DNA of 11,037 nucleotides from an uncultured Bacilli bacterium (GCA_944363995.1 CALVVV010000040.1:1-11037); one strand, 5' to 3'; shown: positions 1 to 6,931, counted from the stretch's first letter. Numbers and translations: made by a program. Notes: generated by a model from the sequence alone, not told the origin.

Positions 1-3
1 TTC

Positions 4-43
4 ATGTGATACATCTTCTTTCAACAAATTGATTGTATCACAT
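4..43. repeat. Perfect 10-bp inverted repeat at the left edge
   Basis: ATGTGATACA at 4-13 is the exact reverse complement of TGTATCACAT at 34-43, with a 20-base gap. Arm centres are 30 bp apart, about three helical turns. It could be a stem-loop at the 3' end of a plus-strand transcript, since a terminator hairpin follows at 46-77, or a pair of protein-binding half-sites. The sequence does not decide between these. Confidence 0.5.
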
Positions 44-45
44 AT

Positions 46-77
46 AGCGTTAGAAATTAACTTTTCTAGCGTTTTTT
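46..77 (+). terminator. Intrinsic terminator of a plus-strand gene left of the window
   Basis: CGTTAGAAA (48-56) pairs with TTTCTAGCG (63-71), including one G-T wobble, around a six-base loop, and the stem can be extended by two outer pairs. Six T residues follow (72-77) on the plus strand. The minus-strand reading has no T tract after the stem. It therefore most likely ends a plus-strand transcript from outside the window that converges on tuf. A plus-strand reading frame open from base 2 to a TAA at 77-79 runs through this hairpin, so it is probably not the upstream gene. Confidence 0.7.
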
Positions 78-92
78 AATATTTTAATTAAC

Positions 93-130
93 AAAAAAAG
101 AACTGTATGAAATTATTTCATTTCATGACA
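93..130 (-). terminator. Intrinsic terminator of tuf / str operon
   Basis: Read on the minus strand, just after the tuf stop, CTGTCATGAAAT pairs with ATTTCATACAG. That is an 11-bp stem with one bulged C and a short loop, followed by TTCTTTTTTTG. This is a standard Rho-independent terminator beginning about ten bases after the tuf stop codon, and it closes the rpsL-rpsG-fusA-tuf unit. Confidence 0.85.
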
Positions 131-140
131 GCCCCTTTAA

Positions 141-1325
141 TTATTTAATAATCTCTGAAACGTTACCAGCACCAACTGTATGACCACCTTCACGGATAGA
201 GAATTTAGTTCCGTTTTCGATAGCAATTGGAGCAATTAATTCAACTGTAATTTCAACATTATCACCAGGCATAACCATTTCAGTACCTTGTGGTAATTCA
301 ATAACACCAGTTACATCTGTAGTTCTAAAATAGAATTGAGGACGATAGTTAGTAAAGAATGGTTTATGACGTCCACCTTCTTCTTTAGTTAAAATGTAAA
401 CTTGAGCTTTGAATTTTGTATGAGGAGTAACTGTTCCTGGTTTTGCTAATACTTGACCTCTTTCAACTTCATCACGAGAAATACCACGTAATAATACACC
501 AGCATTATCTCCAGCTTCAGCATAATCTAATTGTTTACGGAACATTTCGATTCCAGTAACAACAGATTTTTTAGTAGGTTTCAAACCAACAATTTCAACC
601 TCATCATTTAATTTTAATTGACCTCTTTCAACACGTCCAGTAACAACTGTTCCACGTCCTGTGATAGTAAATACATCTTCAATTGGCATTAAGAATGGTT
701 TATCAGTATCACGAGCTGGAGTTTCAATCCATGTATCAACAGCATCCATTAATTCTTGAATTTTTTCTTGGTAAGCTGCATCTCCTTCTAATGCTTTCAA
801 TGCAGAACCTCTGATGATTGGTGTATTATCCCCGTCGAAACCATATTCATTTAATAATTCACGAATTTCCATTTCAACTAAATCTAATAATTCTTCATCA
901 TCAACCATATCACATTTATTCATAAATACTACCATACGAGGTACACCTACTTGACGTGATAATAAAATGTGTTCACGAGTTTGAGCCATAGGTCCATCTG
1001 TAGCAGCAATAACTAAGATAGCCCCATCCATTTGTGCAGCACCAGTAATCATGTTTTTAACATAATCAGCGTGTCCTGGGCAATCTACGTGAGCATAGTG
1101 TCTTTTATCAGTTTGATATTCGACATGTGAAGTATTAATTGTAATACCTCTTTCTCTTTCTTCTGGTGCTTTATCGATATTTGCATAATCAACAAAGTCA
1201 GCTTGACCTTTACCAGCTAAATATTTAGTGATAGCAGCTGTTAAAGTTGTTTTACCATGATCTACGTGTCCAATTGTACCAATGTTAACATGTGGTTTTG
1301 AACGATCAAATTTTTGTTTTGCCAT
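141..1325 (-). CDS. tuf: Elongation factor Tu
   Basis: EF-Tu is the cytoplasmic GTPase that delivers aminoacyl-tRNA to the ribosomal A site. At 394 residues it has the usual bacterial length. The GTP-binding elements are intact: GHVDHGKT at 19-26 (P-loop), the switch I stretch ERERGITIN around 56-64, DCPGH at 81-85 with catalytic His85, and NKCD at 136-139. Domains 2 and 3 follow (TGRGTVVTGRVERG in the middle, GGHTVGAGNV near the C terminus). The ATG is preceded by AAGGAGG at 1335-1341, fixing the start. It is last in the str operon, 72 bases after fusA, and that gap carries a promoter of its own, so tuf can be transcribed both with the operon and alone. A terminator follows. No key residue is missing. 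Confidence 0.98.
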   Translation of the reverse strand: MAKQKFDRSKPHVNIGTIGHVDHGKTTLTAAITKYLAGKGQADFVDYANIDKAPEERERGITINTSHVEYQTDKRHYAHVDCPGHADYVKNMITGAAQMDGAILVIAATDGPMAQTREHILLSRQVGVPRMVVFMNKCDMVDDEELLDLVEMEIRELLNEYGFDGDNTPIIRGSALKALEGDAAYQEKIQELMDAVDTWIETPARDTDKPFLMPIEDVFTITGRGTVVTGRVERGQLKLNDEVEIVGLKPTKKSVVTGIEMFRKQLDYAEAGDNAGVLLRGISRDEVERGQVLAKPGTVTPHTKFKAQVYILTKEEGGRHKPFFTNYRPQFYFRTTDVTGVIELPQGTEMVMPGDNVEITVELIAPIAIENGTKFSIREGGHTVGAGNVSEIIK

Positions 1326-1358
1326 ATTAATTTTCCTCCTTATTTAATTTCATAATTA

Positions 1359-1387
1359 ATTTTATACTAATTAACATAAAATTTCAA
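1359..1387 (-). promoter_or_regulatory. Probable SigA-type promoter for tuf
   Basis: In the fusA-tuf gap the minus strand reads TTGAAA (1387-1382), a 17-base spacer, then TAAAAT (1364-1359). Each hexamer has one mismatch to the housekeeping consensus. The overlapping TATAAA (1366-1361) is an alternative -10 with a 15-base spacer. Position, spacing and a strong downstream Shine-Dalgarno suggest extra, independent expression of tuf, in keeping with the high demand for EF-Tu. Confidence 0.65.
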
Positions 1388-1397
1388 GTCTTTTATA

Positions 1398-3470
1398 TTA
1401 ATTTGTACCATTTTTTTTGATAATATCTTCAGCAATATTTCTAGGTACTTCCTCATAATGGTCAAATACCATAGTGAAATTTCCTCTACCTTGAGTATTA
1501 CTTCTTAAACTAGTAGCATAACCAAACATCTCAGCCAATGGAACCATCGCATCAATAGCTAAAGCATTACCACGCGATTCTTGTCCTAAAGGACGACCAC
1601 GACGAGAAGTAACATCTCCCATTACTGCTCCCAAATATTCATCAGGAACAACAATTTGTACTTTCATAATTGGTTCTAATAAAACTGGTTTACATTTATT
1701 TTTTGCTTCTTTTAAAGCCATTGAAGCAGCAATTTTATAAGCCATTTCAGATGAATCAACATCATGGTATGAACCATCAAATAAAGTTGCTTTAACATCA
1801 ATCATAGGATATCCAGCTAAAACACCAGTTTTCATAGCGTCTTGTAAACCTTTGTCAGTAACAGGGATATATTCTCTTGGAACAACACCACCTACTACTG
1901 CATCAACGAATTCATAACCTTTATCAGGGTTTGGCTCAAATTTAATCCAAACATGACCGTATTGTCCACGACCACCTGATTGTTTAATATACTTACCTTC
2001 ACATTCACCAGTTTGTGTTAATGTTTCACGATATGAAACTTGTGGTTTACCAATATTAGCTTCTACACCAAACTCTCTTTTCATTCTATCAACGATGATA
2101 TCTAAGTGTAATTCTCCCATACCAGCAATGATAGTTTGACCAGTTTCATGATTGGTACTAGCTCTAAATGTTGGATCTTCTTCCGCTAATTTTTGTAATG
2201 CTAATCCCATTTTATCTTGATCAGCTTTTGATTTTGGTTCAACAGCTAATTCGATAACTGGTTCTGGAAATTCCATTGATTCTAAGATACAAGGTTTCTT
2301 TTCATCACATAATGTATCACCAGTAGTTGTATCTTTTAAACCAACAGCTGCTGCAATATCTCCTGCAAATACTTCAGATATTTCAGTTCTGTTATTAGCA
2401 TGCATTTGTAGAATACGACCAATTCTTTCTTTTTTATCTTTTGTAGCATTTAATACATAAGAGCCACTTGATAAATGTCCTGAATAAACTCTAAAGAATG
2501 TTAGTTTACCAACAAATGGATCAGTCATTACTTTAAATGCTAAAGCAGCAAATGGTTCTGAATCAGAAGGATGTCTTTCAATTTCTTTACCATCTAAATC
2601 GACACCTTTAATAGCTTCAATGTCTAGTGGACTTGGTAAATAATCAATTACAGCATCAAGTAATAACTTAACACCTTTGTTACCTAAGGCTGTTCCACAT
2701 AATACTGGGAAGAATTCAACTGCTAATGTACCTTTTCTAATTGCTTTTTTTATTAATTCAACCGAAATATCTTCGCCTTCTAAATATTTATTCATCAATT
2801 CATCATCAAATTCAGCAACTGCTTCAATTAATTCGTTACGTTTTTCTTCAACTAAATCAACCATATCAGTTGGAATTTCAATTTCTTTTGTATTTTCATG
2901 TTGTTCGCCATCATAAAGATAGGCTTTTCTTGTAACTAAATCTATAATACCATTAAAATCATTTTCAGCACCTATTGGCCATTCTATTGGTTTAGCATTA
3001 ACCCCTAATCTTGAATCAATAGTTGATAAACTATATTCAAAATTAGCTCCCATTTTATCCATTTTATTACAGAAAATCATTCTTGGTACTTTAAATTCAG
3101 TTGCTTGACGCCATACTGTTTCTGTTTGTGGTTCAACACCTGCTTGAGCATCAAGTAAAGCAACCGCACCATCTAAAACACGAAGGGAACGTGACACTTC
3201 AACTGTAAAATCAACATGTCCTGGAGTATCAATGATATTTAATCTATGATTTTTCCAAAACGCTGTAGTAGCAGCAGAAGTAATTGTAATACCTCTTTCT
3301 TGTTCTTGTGCCATCCAATCCATCTGTGATTCACCATCGTGAGTTTCTCCAATTTTATGAATTTTACCAGTATGGAATAACACACGTTCAGTACAAGTAG
3401 TTTTACCTGCATCAATATGGGCCATGATACCAAAATTACGAGTTTTTTCTAGACTATATTCACGAGCCAT
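1398..3470 (-). CDS. fusA: Elongation factor G
   Basis: EF-G is the ribosomal translocase GTPase, which moves tRNAs and mRNA after peptide transfer and helps RRF recycle ribosomes. At 690 residues it is full length for the family. The G domain shows AHIDAGKT at 17-24, the switch I stretch QERGITIT around 57-64, DTPGH at 81-85 and NKMDK at 135-139. Domains II-V follow, including GGRGQYGHV in domain IV and the C-terminal GYATSLRSNTQGRG motif of domain V. The ATG has AAAGGAAA just upstream, and the gap after rpsG is 15 bases, so it is cotranscribed with rpsL and rpsG. The place in the str operon and the intact domain IV support translocase EF-G rather than a TetM-like ribosome-protection protein. 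Confidence 0.98.
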   Translation of the reverse strand: MAREYSLEKTRNFGIMAHIDAGKTTCTERVLFHTGKIHKIGETHDGESQMDWMAQEQERGITITSAATTAFWKNHRLNIIDTPGHVDFTVEVSRSLRVLDGAVALLDAQAGVEPQTETVWRQATEFKVPRMIFCNKMDKMGANFEYSLSTIDSRLGVNAKPIEWPIGAENDFNGIIDLVTRKAYLYDGEQHENTKEIEIPTDMVDLVEEKRNELIEAVAEFDDELMNKYLEGEDISVELIKKAIRKGTLAVEFFPVLCGTALGNKGVKLLLDAVIDYLPSPLDIEAIKGVDLDGKEIERHPSDSEPFAALAFKVMTDPFVGKLTFFRVYSGHLSSGSYVLNATKDKKERIGRILQMHANNRTEISEVFAGDIAAAVGLKDTTTGDTLCDEKKPCILESMEFPEPVIELAVEPKSKADQDKMGLALQKLAEEDPTFRASTNHETGQTIIAGMGELHLDIIVDRMKREFGVEANIGKPQVSYRETLTQTGECEGKYIKQSGGRGQYGHVWIKFEPNPDKGYEFVDAVVGGVVPREYIPVTDKGLQDAMKTGVLAGYPMIDVKATLFDGSYHDVDSSEMAYKIAASMALKEAKNKCKPVLLEPIMKVQIVVPDEYLGAVMGDVTSRRGRPLGQESRGNALAIDAMVPLAEMFGYATSLRSNTQGRGNFTMVFDHYEEVPRNIAEDIIKKNGTN

Positions 3471-3485
3471 AAATTATTTCCTTTC

Positions 3486-3953
3486 TTACCATCTATAATG
3501 AGCAAAGGCTTTATTAGCTTCTGCCATTCTATGAGTATCTTCACGTTTTTTAACTGCTGCACCAACACCATTTGATGCATCAATAATTTCGTTTGCCAAA
3601 TTTTCAGCCATTGAATGACCGCCTCTTAATCTAGCATATTGTACTAACCATCTTAATCCTAAAGCTTGACTTCTATCTGGTCTTACTTCAACTGGAACTT
3701 GATAGTTAGCTCCACCAACACGACGTGATTTAACTTCTAAAGCTGGTTTAATATTATCTAAAGCTTTATTTAAAACGTCCATTGGTTCTTGATTAGTTTT
3801 TTCTTTAATTATTTCAAAAGAGTCATATAGAATTGTTTGAGCAACTCCTTTTTTACCATCAATCATTAATCTATTAATTAATTTAGTAACTAATTTAGAA
3901 CTGTATAATGGATCTGGTAAAACATCTCTTTTGACAGCACGTCTTTTACGCAT
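3486..3953 (-). CDS. rpsG: 30S ribosomal protein S7
   Basis: S7 is a primary assembly protein that binds the 3' major domain of 16S rRNA, organises the 30S head and contacts the E-site tRNA region. The 155-residue product begins MRKRRAVKRDVLPDP and ends HRMAEANKAFAHYRW, both hallmarks of bacterial S7. It also contains the conserved RRVGGANYQVPVEVRPDR segment near residues 77-94. The start is set by AAAGGAG upstream of the ATG. Only 14 bases separate it from rpsL, too short for the long S7-binding repressor structure that E. coli keeps in this spacer, so any S7 autoregulation here must use another site. It is second gene of the str operon. Confidence 0.98.
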   Translation of the reverse strand: MRKRRAVKRDVLPDPLYSSKLVTKLINRLMIDGKKGVAQTILYDSFEIIKEKTNQEPMDVLNKALDNIKPALEVKSRRVGGANYQVPVEVRPDRSQALGLRWLVQYARLRGGHSMAENLANEIIDASNGVGAAVKKREDTHRMAEANKAFAHYRW

Positions 3954-3967
3954 AACTATCTCCTTTC

Positions 3968-4381
3968 TTATTTTTTAGGTTTTTTACTACCATATTTACT
4001 ACGTCCTTGACGACGTTTTTCGATTCCAGCCGTATCCATAGTACCACGAATAATGTGATATCTAACACCAATTAAGTCTTTAACACGACCGCCACGAATT
4101 AAAACTACTGAGTGTTCTTGTAAATTATGACCCTCACCTGGAATGTAAGCAGTAACTTCCATTCCATTAGATAATCTAACACGAGCATATTTACGTAACG
4201 CAGAGTTTGGTTTTTTTGGTGCCATTGTTCCAACACGGGTACAAACGCCACGTTTTTGCGGTGAATCTTGATTTGTTCTTTTCTTATCTTTGCTGTTATA
4301 ACCAATATTTAAAACAGGTGATTTACTCTTTCTTGTTTTGTTTTTACGGTTTTTTCTAACTAATTGATTAATTGTAGGCAT
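3968..4381 (-). CDS. rpsL: 30S ribosomal protein S12
   Basis: S12 sits at the decoding centre and the 30S-50S interface and controls decoding accuracy. It is the classical streptomycin-response protein. The 137-residue product has the longer Gram-positive N-terminal region and the core motifs CTRVGTMAPKKPNSALRK (Lys56 corresponds to E. coli Lys42) and RGGRVKDL (Lys101 corresponds to Lys87, Asp102 to the methylthiolated Asp88). Those lysines are the sensitive wild-type residues. One oddity is Ile104 where the family has proline (VKDLPGVRYH becomes VKDLIGVRYH). The start ATG follows AAAGGAGGAG. It is first gene of the str operon, with its own promoter and a leader of about 80 bases. rpoB and rpoC are not directly upstream, unlike Bacillus. 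Confidence 0.98.
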   Translation of the reverse strand: MPTINQLVRKNRKNKTRKSKSPVLNIGYNSKDKKRTNQDSPQKRGVCTRVGTMAPKKPNSALRKYARVRLSNGMEVTAYIPGEGHNLQEHSVVLIRGGRVKDLIGVRYHIIRGTMDTAGIEKRRQGRSKYGSKKPKK

Positions 4382-4463
4382 ATTCTCCTCCTTTCCACAC
4401 TTCCAGGTGTTTCATTTTTGTCCTTAATATTAGACTTGCCTAAGCAAATCTAAATTAAATGCA
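4382..4463 (-). promoter_or_regulatory. 5' leader of the str operon with a stable hairpin
   Basis: The predicted untranslated leader is about 80 bases, from the promoter to the rpsL ATG. It contains a hairpin at 4430-4453: TTAGATTTGC pairs along ten bases (one G-U) with GCAAGTCTAA around the loop TTAG. No T tract follows, so it is not an ordinary terminator. A smaller ACAC/GTGT stem lies just before the AAAGGAGG ribosome site. The leader may be a site for autogenous control or mRNA stability; that role is inference. Confidence 0.5.
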
Positions 4464-4468
4464 TTATA

Positions 4469-4498
4469 ATATTATCATTTTTATTGGTTGCTTGTCAA
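4469..4498 (-). promoter_or_regulatory. Str operon promoter (SigA type)
   Basis: On the minus strand a perfect TTGACA (4498-4493) is followed by an 18-base spacer and TAATAT (4474-4469), with a TG just before it as in an extended -10. GATAAT (4476-4471) with a 16-base spacer is the alternative register. Transcription would begin near 4462. This gives rpsL-rpsG-fusA-tuf their own start, independent of the genes upstream. No clear terminator separates it from the preceding membrane-protein gene, so some read-through is possible. Confidence 0.8.
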
Positions 4499-4610
4499 GC
4501 TTTTTATGACCTTAATAATAATTTGTTGAATGAATTTTTAATTAAATTAATAATACGAACTAAAATATAACTATTTAATTTCTAATCTATAAAATCTAAA
4601 TTTTTTTCAA

Positions 4611-5090
4611 TTAACTAAAATCATATATTTCATTATATCCAATAGTTTGGTAATTACTACAATTTAAAAACGCTTTATAAGTTATCTTACCATCATCTAA
4701 ATTAAATAAACCGTAACCAGTACAAACACTATTATCTTTTATATCTTTAATTTCATTTAATAATCCTTCGCTTACTAACCTTTTAATAGTAACACTTATT
4801 TTTTCACCATCTAAAATATCATCATAAAATTTTTTTTGATATTCTTTGGTAGCTTCTAAAAGCATATTTTCTAATTTTTCATAAGTATATTTAGGTTCTT
4901 CTGAATCCAAAGTTGAATCTTGGCTAGGTTTTTCATCAACAATTGATTGACCAGAATCATCAATAGAACCCATTATATCACCAAAGGTTTGTTGAATTAA
5001 AATAGCAACAATTACTAAGCCAATCATTAGGACTAAAATACTTGCTATCAACACTTGTAACCCCCAACCATGATTATTTAATTTATACAT
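4611..5090 (-). CDS. Unrecognised single-pass membrane protein, downstream of NrtR-like regulator
   Basis: I do not recognise a named family. The 159-residue product has a short polar N terminus (MYKLNNHGWG) and one strong hydrophobic helix at about 11-34. An acidic Ser/Asp/Glu-rich linker (about 37-66) comes next, then a soluble domain of about 90 residues containing a predicted amphipathic helix (YEKLENMLLEATKEYQKKF) and ending in Tyr-rich segments. Two cysteines, Cys123 (in VCTGYG) and Cys144 (in LNCSNY), could form a disulfide if the domain is outside the cell. One N-terminal helix followed by a small globular domain recalls pilin-like or substrate-binding exported proteins, but there is no prepilin cleavage motif. 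The start ATG overlaps the stop of the regulator gene as TAATG, with AAAGGAA as ribosome site inside that gene, so the two are translationally coupled. Function unknown. Confidence 0.8.
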   Translation of the reverse strand: MYKLNNHGWGLQVLIASILVLMIGLVIVAILIQQTFGDIMGSIDDSGQSIVDEKPSQDSTLDSEEPKYTYEKLENMLLEATKEYQKKFYDDILDGEKISVTIKRLVSEGLLNEIKDIKDNSVCTGYGLFNLDDGKITYKAFLNCSNYQTIGYNEIYDFS

Positions 5091-5758
5091 TAAAACAAAT
5101 TCCTTTCTTTCGCTTCTTCATTAAATCGATATAATTTAGCTGGTCTACCCATGTATCCTTCATTGACATCGCCAGTATCAATAACATATCCCAAATTAAC
5201 TAATTTTTTTCTAAAATTACGACGATCAATTTGAACATTTAAAATTTGTTCATATATTTTTTGTAATTCTGGCAAAGTAAAATCACTAGGAAATAATATT
5301 TTTAAAATATTACTATTAATAATTCTTTTTTTCAAATACTCAATTAACTTAAATATAATTTTATCATGATCATACCCCGTTTTAGGAATGGAATAAATAT
5401 CAAACCATTCAAGTTCAATATCTGATAATTCTTGTTTTTTTAAAACCAATGTAATATTATCAATCAAACCAATAAAAGATGTGGCTAAAACACGATTATC
5501 CATATGGCGATTTAAGTTACTAAAAGTATAACATTGTTCAATGTACATAGATGGCAACCCTAATTTATCACATACCACATCCGTAATATTATCTTCTAAA
5601 GTTTCATCAATATTTAAAAATTTTCCTGGCAAAATCCAATAACCTTTATAAGGATCTGTTTTTTTACGCATCATTAAAATTTTAATTTTTCCTTTATCGA
5701 TAGTAAAAATACCGATTAAAGTCTCAACTAGTATAGTATCAACTTTCATACTACTCAT
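5090..5758 (-). CDS. NrtR-like transcriptional regulator (degenerate NUDIX domain plus winged helix)
   Basis: The 222-residue product has a NUDIX-like sensor domain (about 5-140) fused to a C-terminal winged helix (about 155-212). The latter carries the NrtR/COG4111-type features FTLPELQKIYE, DRRNFRKKL and GRPAKLYRF (204-212). The NUDIX box at 46-68 has decayed. Aligned to Gx5Ex7REUxEExGU, the first Gly is Lys46, the Arg-Glu pair is Asp60-Val61 and the Glu pair is Asp64-Lys65; only Glu52 and the final Gly67-Leu68 remain. Metal-dependent hydrolysis is therefore unlikely. In NrtR, such a domain binds ADP-ribose-type nucleotides and releases the repressor from DNA at NAD-related genes. Here no NAD gene is adjacent; the partner is the coupled membrane protein. 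ATG 5758 has AAAGGAG eight bases upstream; Met4 is a weaker alternative. Family assignment is firm, ligand and targets are inference. Confidence 0.88.
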   Translation of the reverse strand: MSSMKVDTILVETLIGIFTIDKGKIKILMMRKKTDPYKGYWILPGKFLNIDETLEDNITDVVCDKLGLPSMYIEQCYTFSNLNRHMDNRVLATSFIGLIDNITLVLKKQELSDIELEWFDIYSIPKTGYDHDKIIFKLIEYLKKRIINSNILKILFPSDFTLPELQKIYEQILNVQIDRRNFRKKLVNLGYVIDTGDVNEGYMGRPAKLYRFNEEAKERNLF

Positions 5759-5773
5759 AATATTTACTCCTTT

Positions 5774-5788
5774 GTGTTAACAGTACAC
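5774..5788. promoter_or_regulatory. Possible operator at the start site of the NrtR-like gene
   Basis: GTGTTAACAGTACAC has GTGT and ACAC as mirrored outer arms and contains the perfect palindrome TGTTAACA (5775-5782). It lies directly downstream of the -10 box, over the predicted transcription start, where a bound repressor would block initiation. Autoregulation by the encoded winged-helix protein is a reasonable inference, but no second copy was noticed in the window to support a motif. Confidence 0.35.
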
Positions 5789-5790
5789 TC

Positions 5791-5819
5791 ATTTTACATT
5801 AAAAAAAAGATTTTGTCAA
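5791..5819 (-). promoter_or_regulatory. Strong SigA-type promoter of the NrtR-like/membrane protein pair
   Basis: On the minus strand TTGACA (5819-5814) is separated by exactly 17 bases from TAAAAT (5796-5791), one mismatch from TATAAT. It starts just after the rpoD terminator hairpin, so this two-gene unit is transcribed separately from dnaG-rpoD. The ribosome site AAAGGAG follows at 5773-5767. Confidence 0.82.
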
Positions 5820-5827
5820 ATTTATAA

Positions 5828-5857
5828 CTAAAAATCGTTTCTACTTAGAAACGATTA
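5828..5857 (-). terminator. Intrinsic terminator of dnaG-rpoD
   Basis: Read on the minus strand, AATCGTTTCT (5856-5847) pairs perfectly with AGAAACGATT (5842-5833) around a four-base loop, followed by TTTAG. The stem overlaps the rpoD stop codon. The T tract is short (five T including stem bases), so termination may be incomplete. The plus-strand reading lacks a T tail. Confidence 0.7.
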
Positions 5858-6931
5858 ATTATCCATATAGTCTTTAAGTTTACGCGAACGTGATGGATGC
5901 CTTAATTTTCGTAAAGCTTTAGCTTCAATTTGTCTAATCCGTTCACGAGTTACCCCAAAAATTTGACCTACTTCCTCTAATGTTCTAGCTTTACCATCTT
6001 CCAAACCAAATCTTAAACGAATTACTTTTTCTTCTCTTTCAGTTAAAGTTAATAAAATATCACTAATTTCATCTTTTAACATTTCGTTAGTTGCATATTC
6101 TTCAGGACTCATATTATGTTCATCTTTAATAAAATCGCCTAAATGAGAATCATCTTCTTCGCCAATTGGTGTTTCCAAGCTAACTGGTTCTTGACTAATT
6201 TTATATATTTCTCTAATTTTATCAACAGATGTATTCATTTTATCAGCTAATTCCTCTTCTGTAGGTTCACGATTTAATTCTAATGTTAATTGTCTTTGAA
6301 TTCGCGCTAATTTATTAATAGTTTCTACCATGTGAACAGGTACTCTAATCGTTCTAGCTTGGTCAGCAATAGCCCTAGTTATTGCTTGACGTATCCACCA
6401 AGTCGCATAAGTTGAAAATTTATAGCCTTTTGAAACATCAAATTTTTCAACAGCTTTCATTAAACCAATGTTACCTTCTTGAATTAAATCTAAAAATAAC
6501 ATACCACGACCAACATATCTTTTAGCAATACTTACTACTAATCTTAAATTAGCTTCAGCTAAAATAGTTTTAGCTTCTTCATCATTTTCTATAATACGAT
6601 CTGCTAATTCTAATTCCTCTTCTGTTGTTAATAATTTAATTTGACCAATTTCTTTCAAATACATTCTTACCGGATCATTAATATTTAAATCTTTAGTTAA
6701 TGTATTATCATCTAACAAAATTTTGTCTGTGCCACCATCTGTTTCATCTTCCGATACAACGGGAATATTATTCTCACTAAAAACATTATAAAGTTCATCT
6801 AAAGAATCTGAATCTAAATCTAAACCTTTTAATGAGTTAGCAAGATTGTCATATGTCACATAACCTTGTTTTTTTCCTAATTTCACTAATTCATCTTTGC
6901 GTTCTTCAAAAGTTTTAATTTCATCCAACAT
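5855..6931 (-). CDS. rpoD: Housekeeping RNA polymerase sigma factor (SigA/RpoD)
   Basis: This is the primary sigma-70 subunit, which directs core RNA polymerase to TTGACA/TATAAT promoters, including those seen in this window. The 358-residue product keeps a short region 1.1 (GYVTYDNLANSL, about 10-62) and an acidic linker. Region 1.2 is at about 84-115 (NDPVRMYLKEIG). Regions 2.1-2.4 contain NLRLVVSIAKRYVGRGMLFLDL and YATWWIRQAITRAIADQ, and region 3 contains the PVSLETPIGEEDDS segment. Region 4 ends with GVTRERIRQIEAKALRKLRHP, the -35 recognition helix. All of this is very close to Bacillus SigA. The start ATG lies inside the end of dnaG (11-base overlap) with AGGAGAG upstream, so the two are coupled. 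This is the conserved Firmicutes dnaG-sigA pair. Confidence 0.97.
   Translation of the reverse strand: MLDEIKTFEERKDELVKLGKKQGYVTYDNLANSLKGLDLDSDSLDELYNVFSENNIPVVSEDETDGGTDKILLDDNTLTKDLNINDPVRMYLKEIGQIKLLTTEEELELADRIIENDEEAKTILAEANLRLVVSIAKRYVGRGMLFLDLIQEGNIGLMKAVEKFDVSKGYKFSTYATWWIRQAITRAIADQARTIRVPVHMVETINKLARIQRQLTLELNREPTEEELADKMNTSVDKIREIYKISQEPVSLETPIGEEDDSHLGDFIKDEHNMSPEEYATNEMLKDEISDILLTLTEREEKVIRLRFGLEDGKARTLEEVGQIFGVTRERIRQIEAKALRKLRHPSRSRKLKDYMDN

Noticed and set aside
2..79. Plus-strand open frame at the left edge as the 3' end of a gene
   Set aside because: It runs through both inverted repeats and the terminator T tract, and its translation resembles nothing recognisable. Another frame stops at 30-32 and could equally be the true gene end.
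2677..2935. Two overlapping plus-strand open frames of 64-79 codons
   Set aside because: They lie wholly antisense within fusA, have no ribosome site, and encode low-complexity Ser/Ile/Leu-rich sequence as expected from the complement of a real gene.
3239..3433. 64-codon minus-strand open frame within fusA
   Set aside because: It is in another frame of the EF-G G domain, with no start signal and no recognisable protein.
4105..4305. 66-codon minus-strand open frame within rpsL
   Set aside because: Frame-shifted shadow of the S12 coding sequence.
4499..4610. Terminator between the membrane-protein gene and the str promoter
   Set aside because: Only short AT-only pairings and the direct repeat TTAGATT/AGATTAG are visible, with no stable stem followed by T residues.
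6921..6923. Mycoplasma-type code with TGA as tryptophan
   Set aside because: dnaG ends at TGA exactly where the overlap with rpoD is expected, the tryptophan codons examined are TGG, and no gene is interrupted by TGA. Only one TGA stop is seen, so the evidence is limited but consistent.
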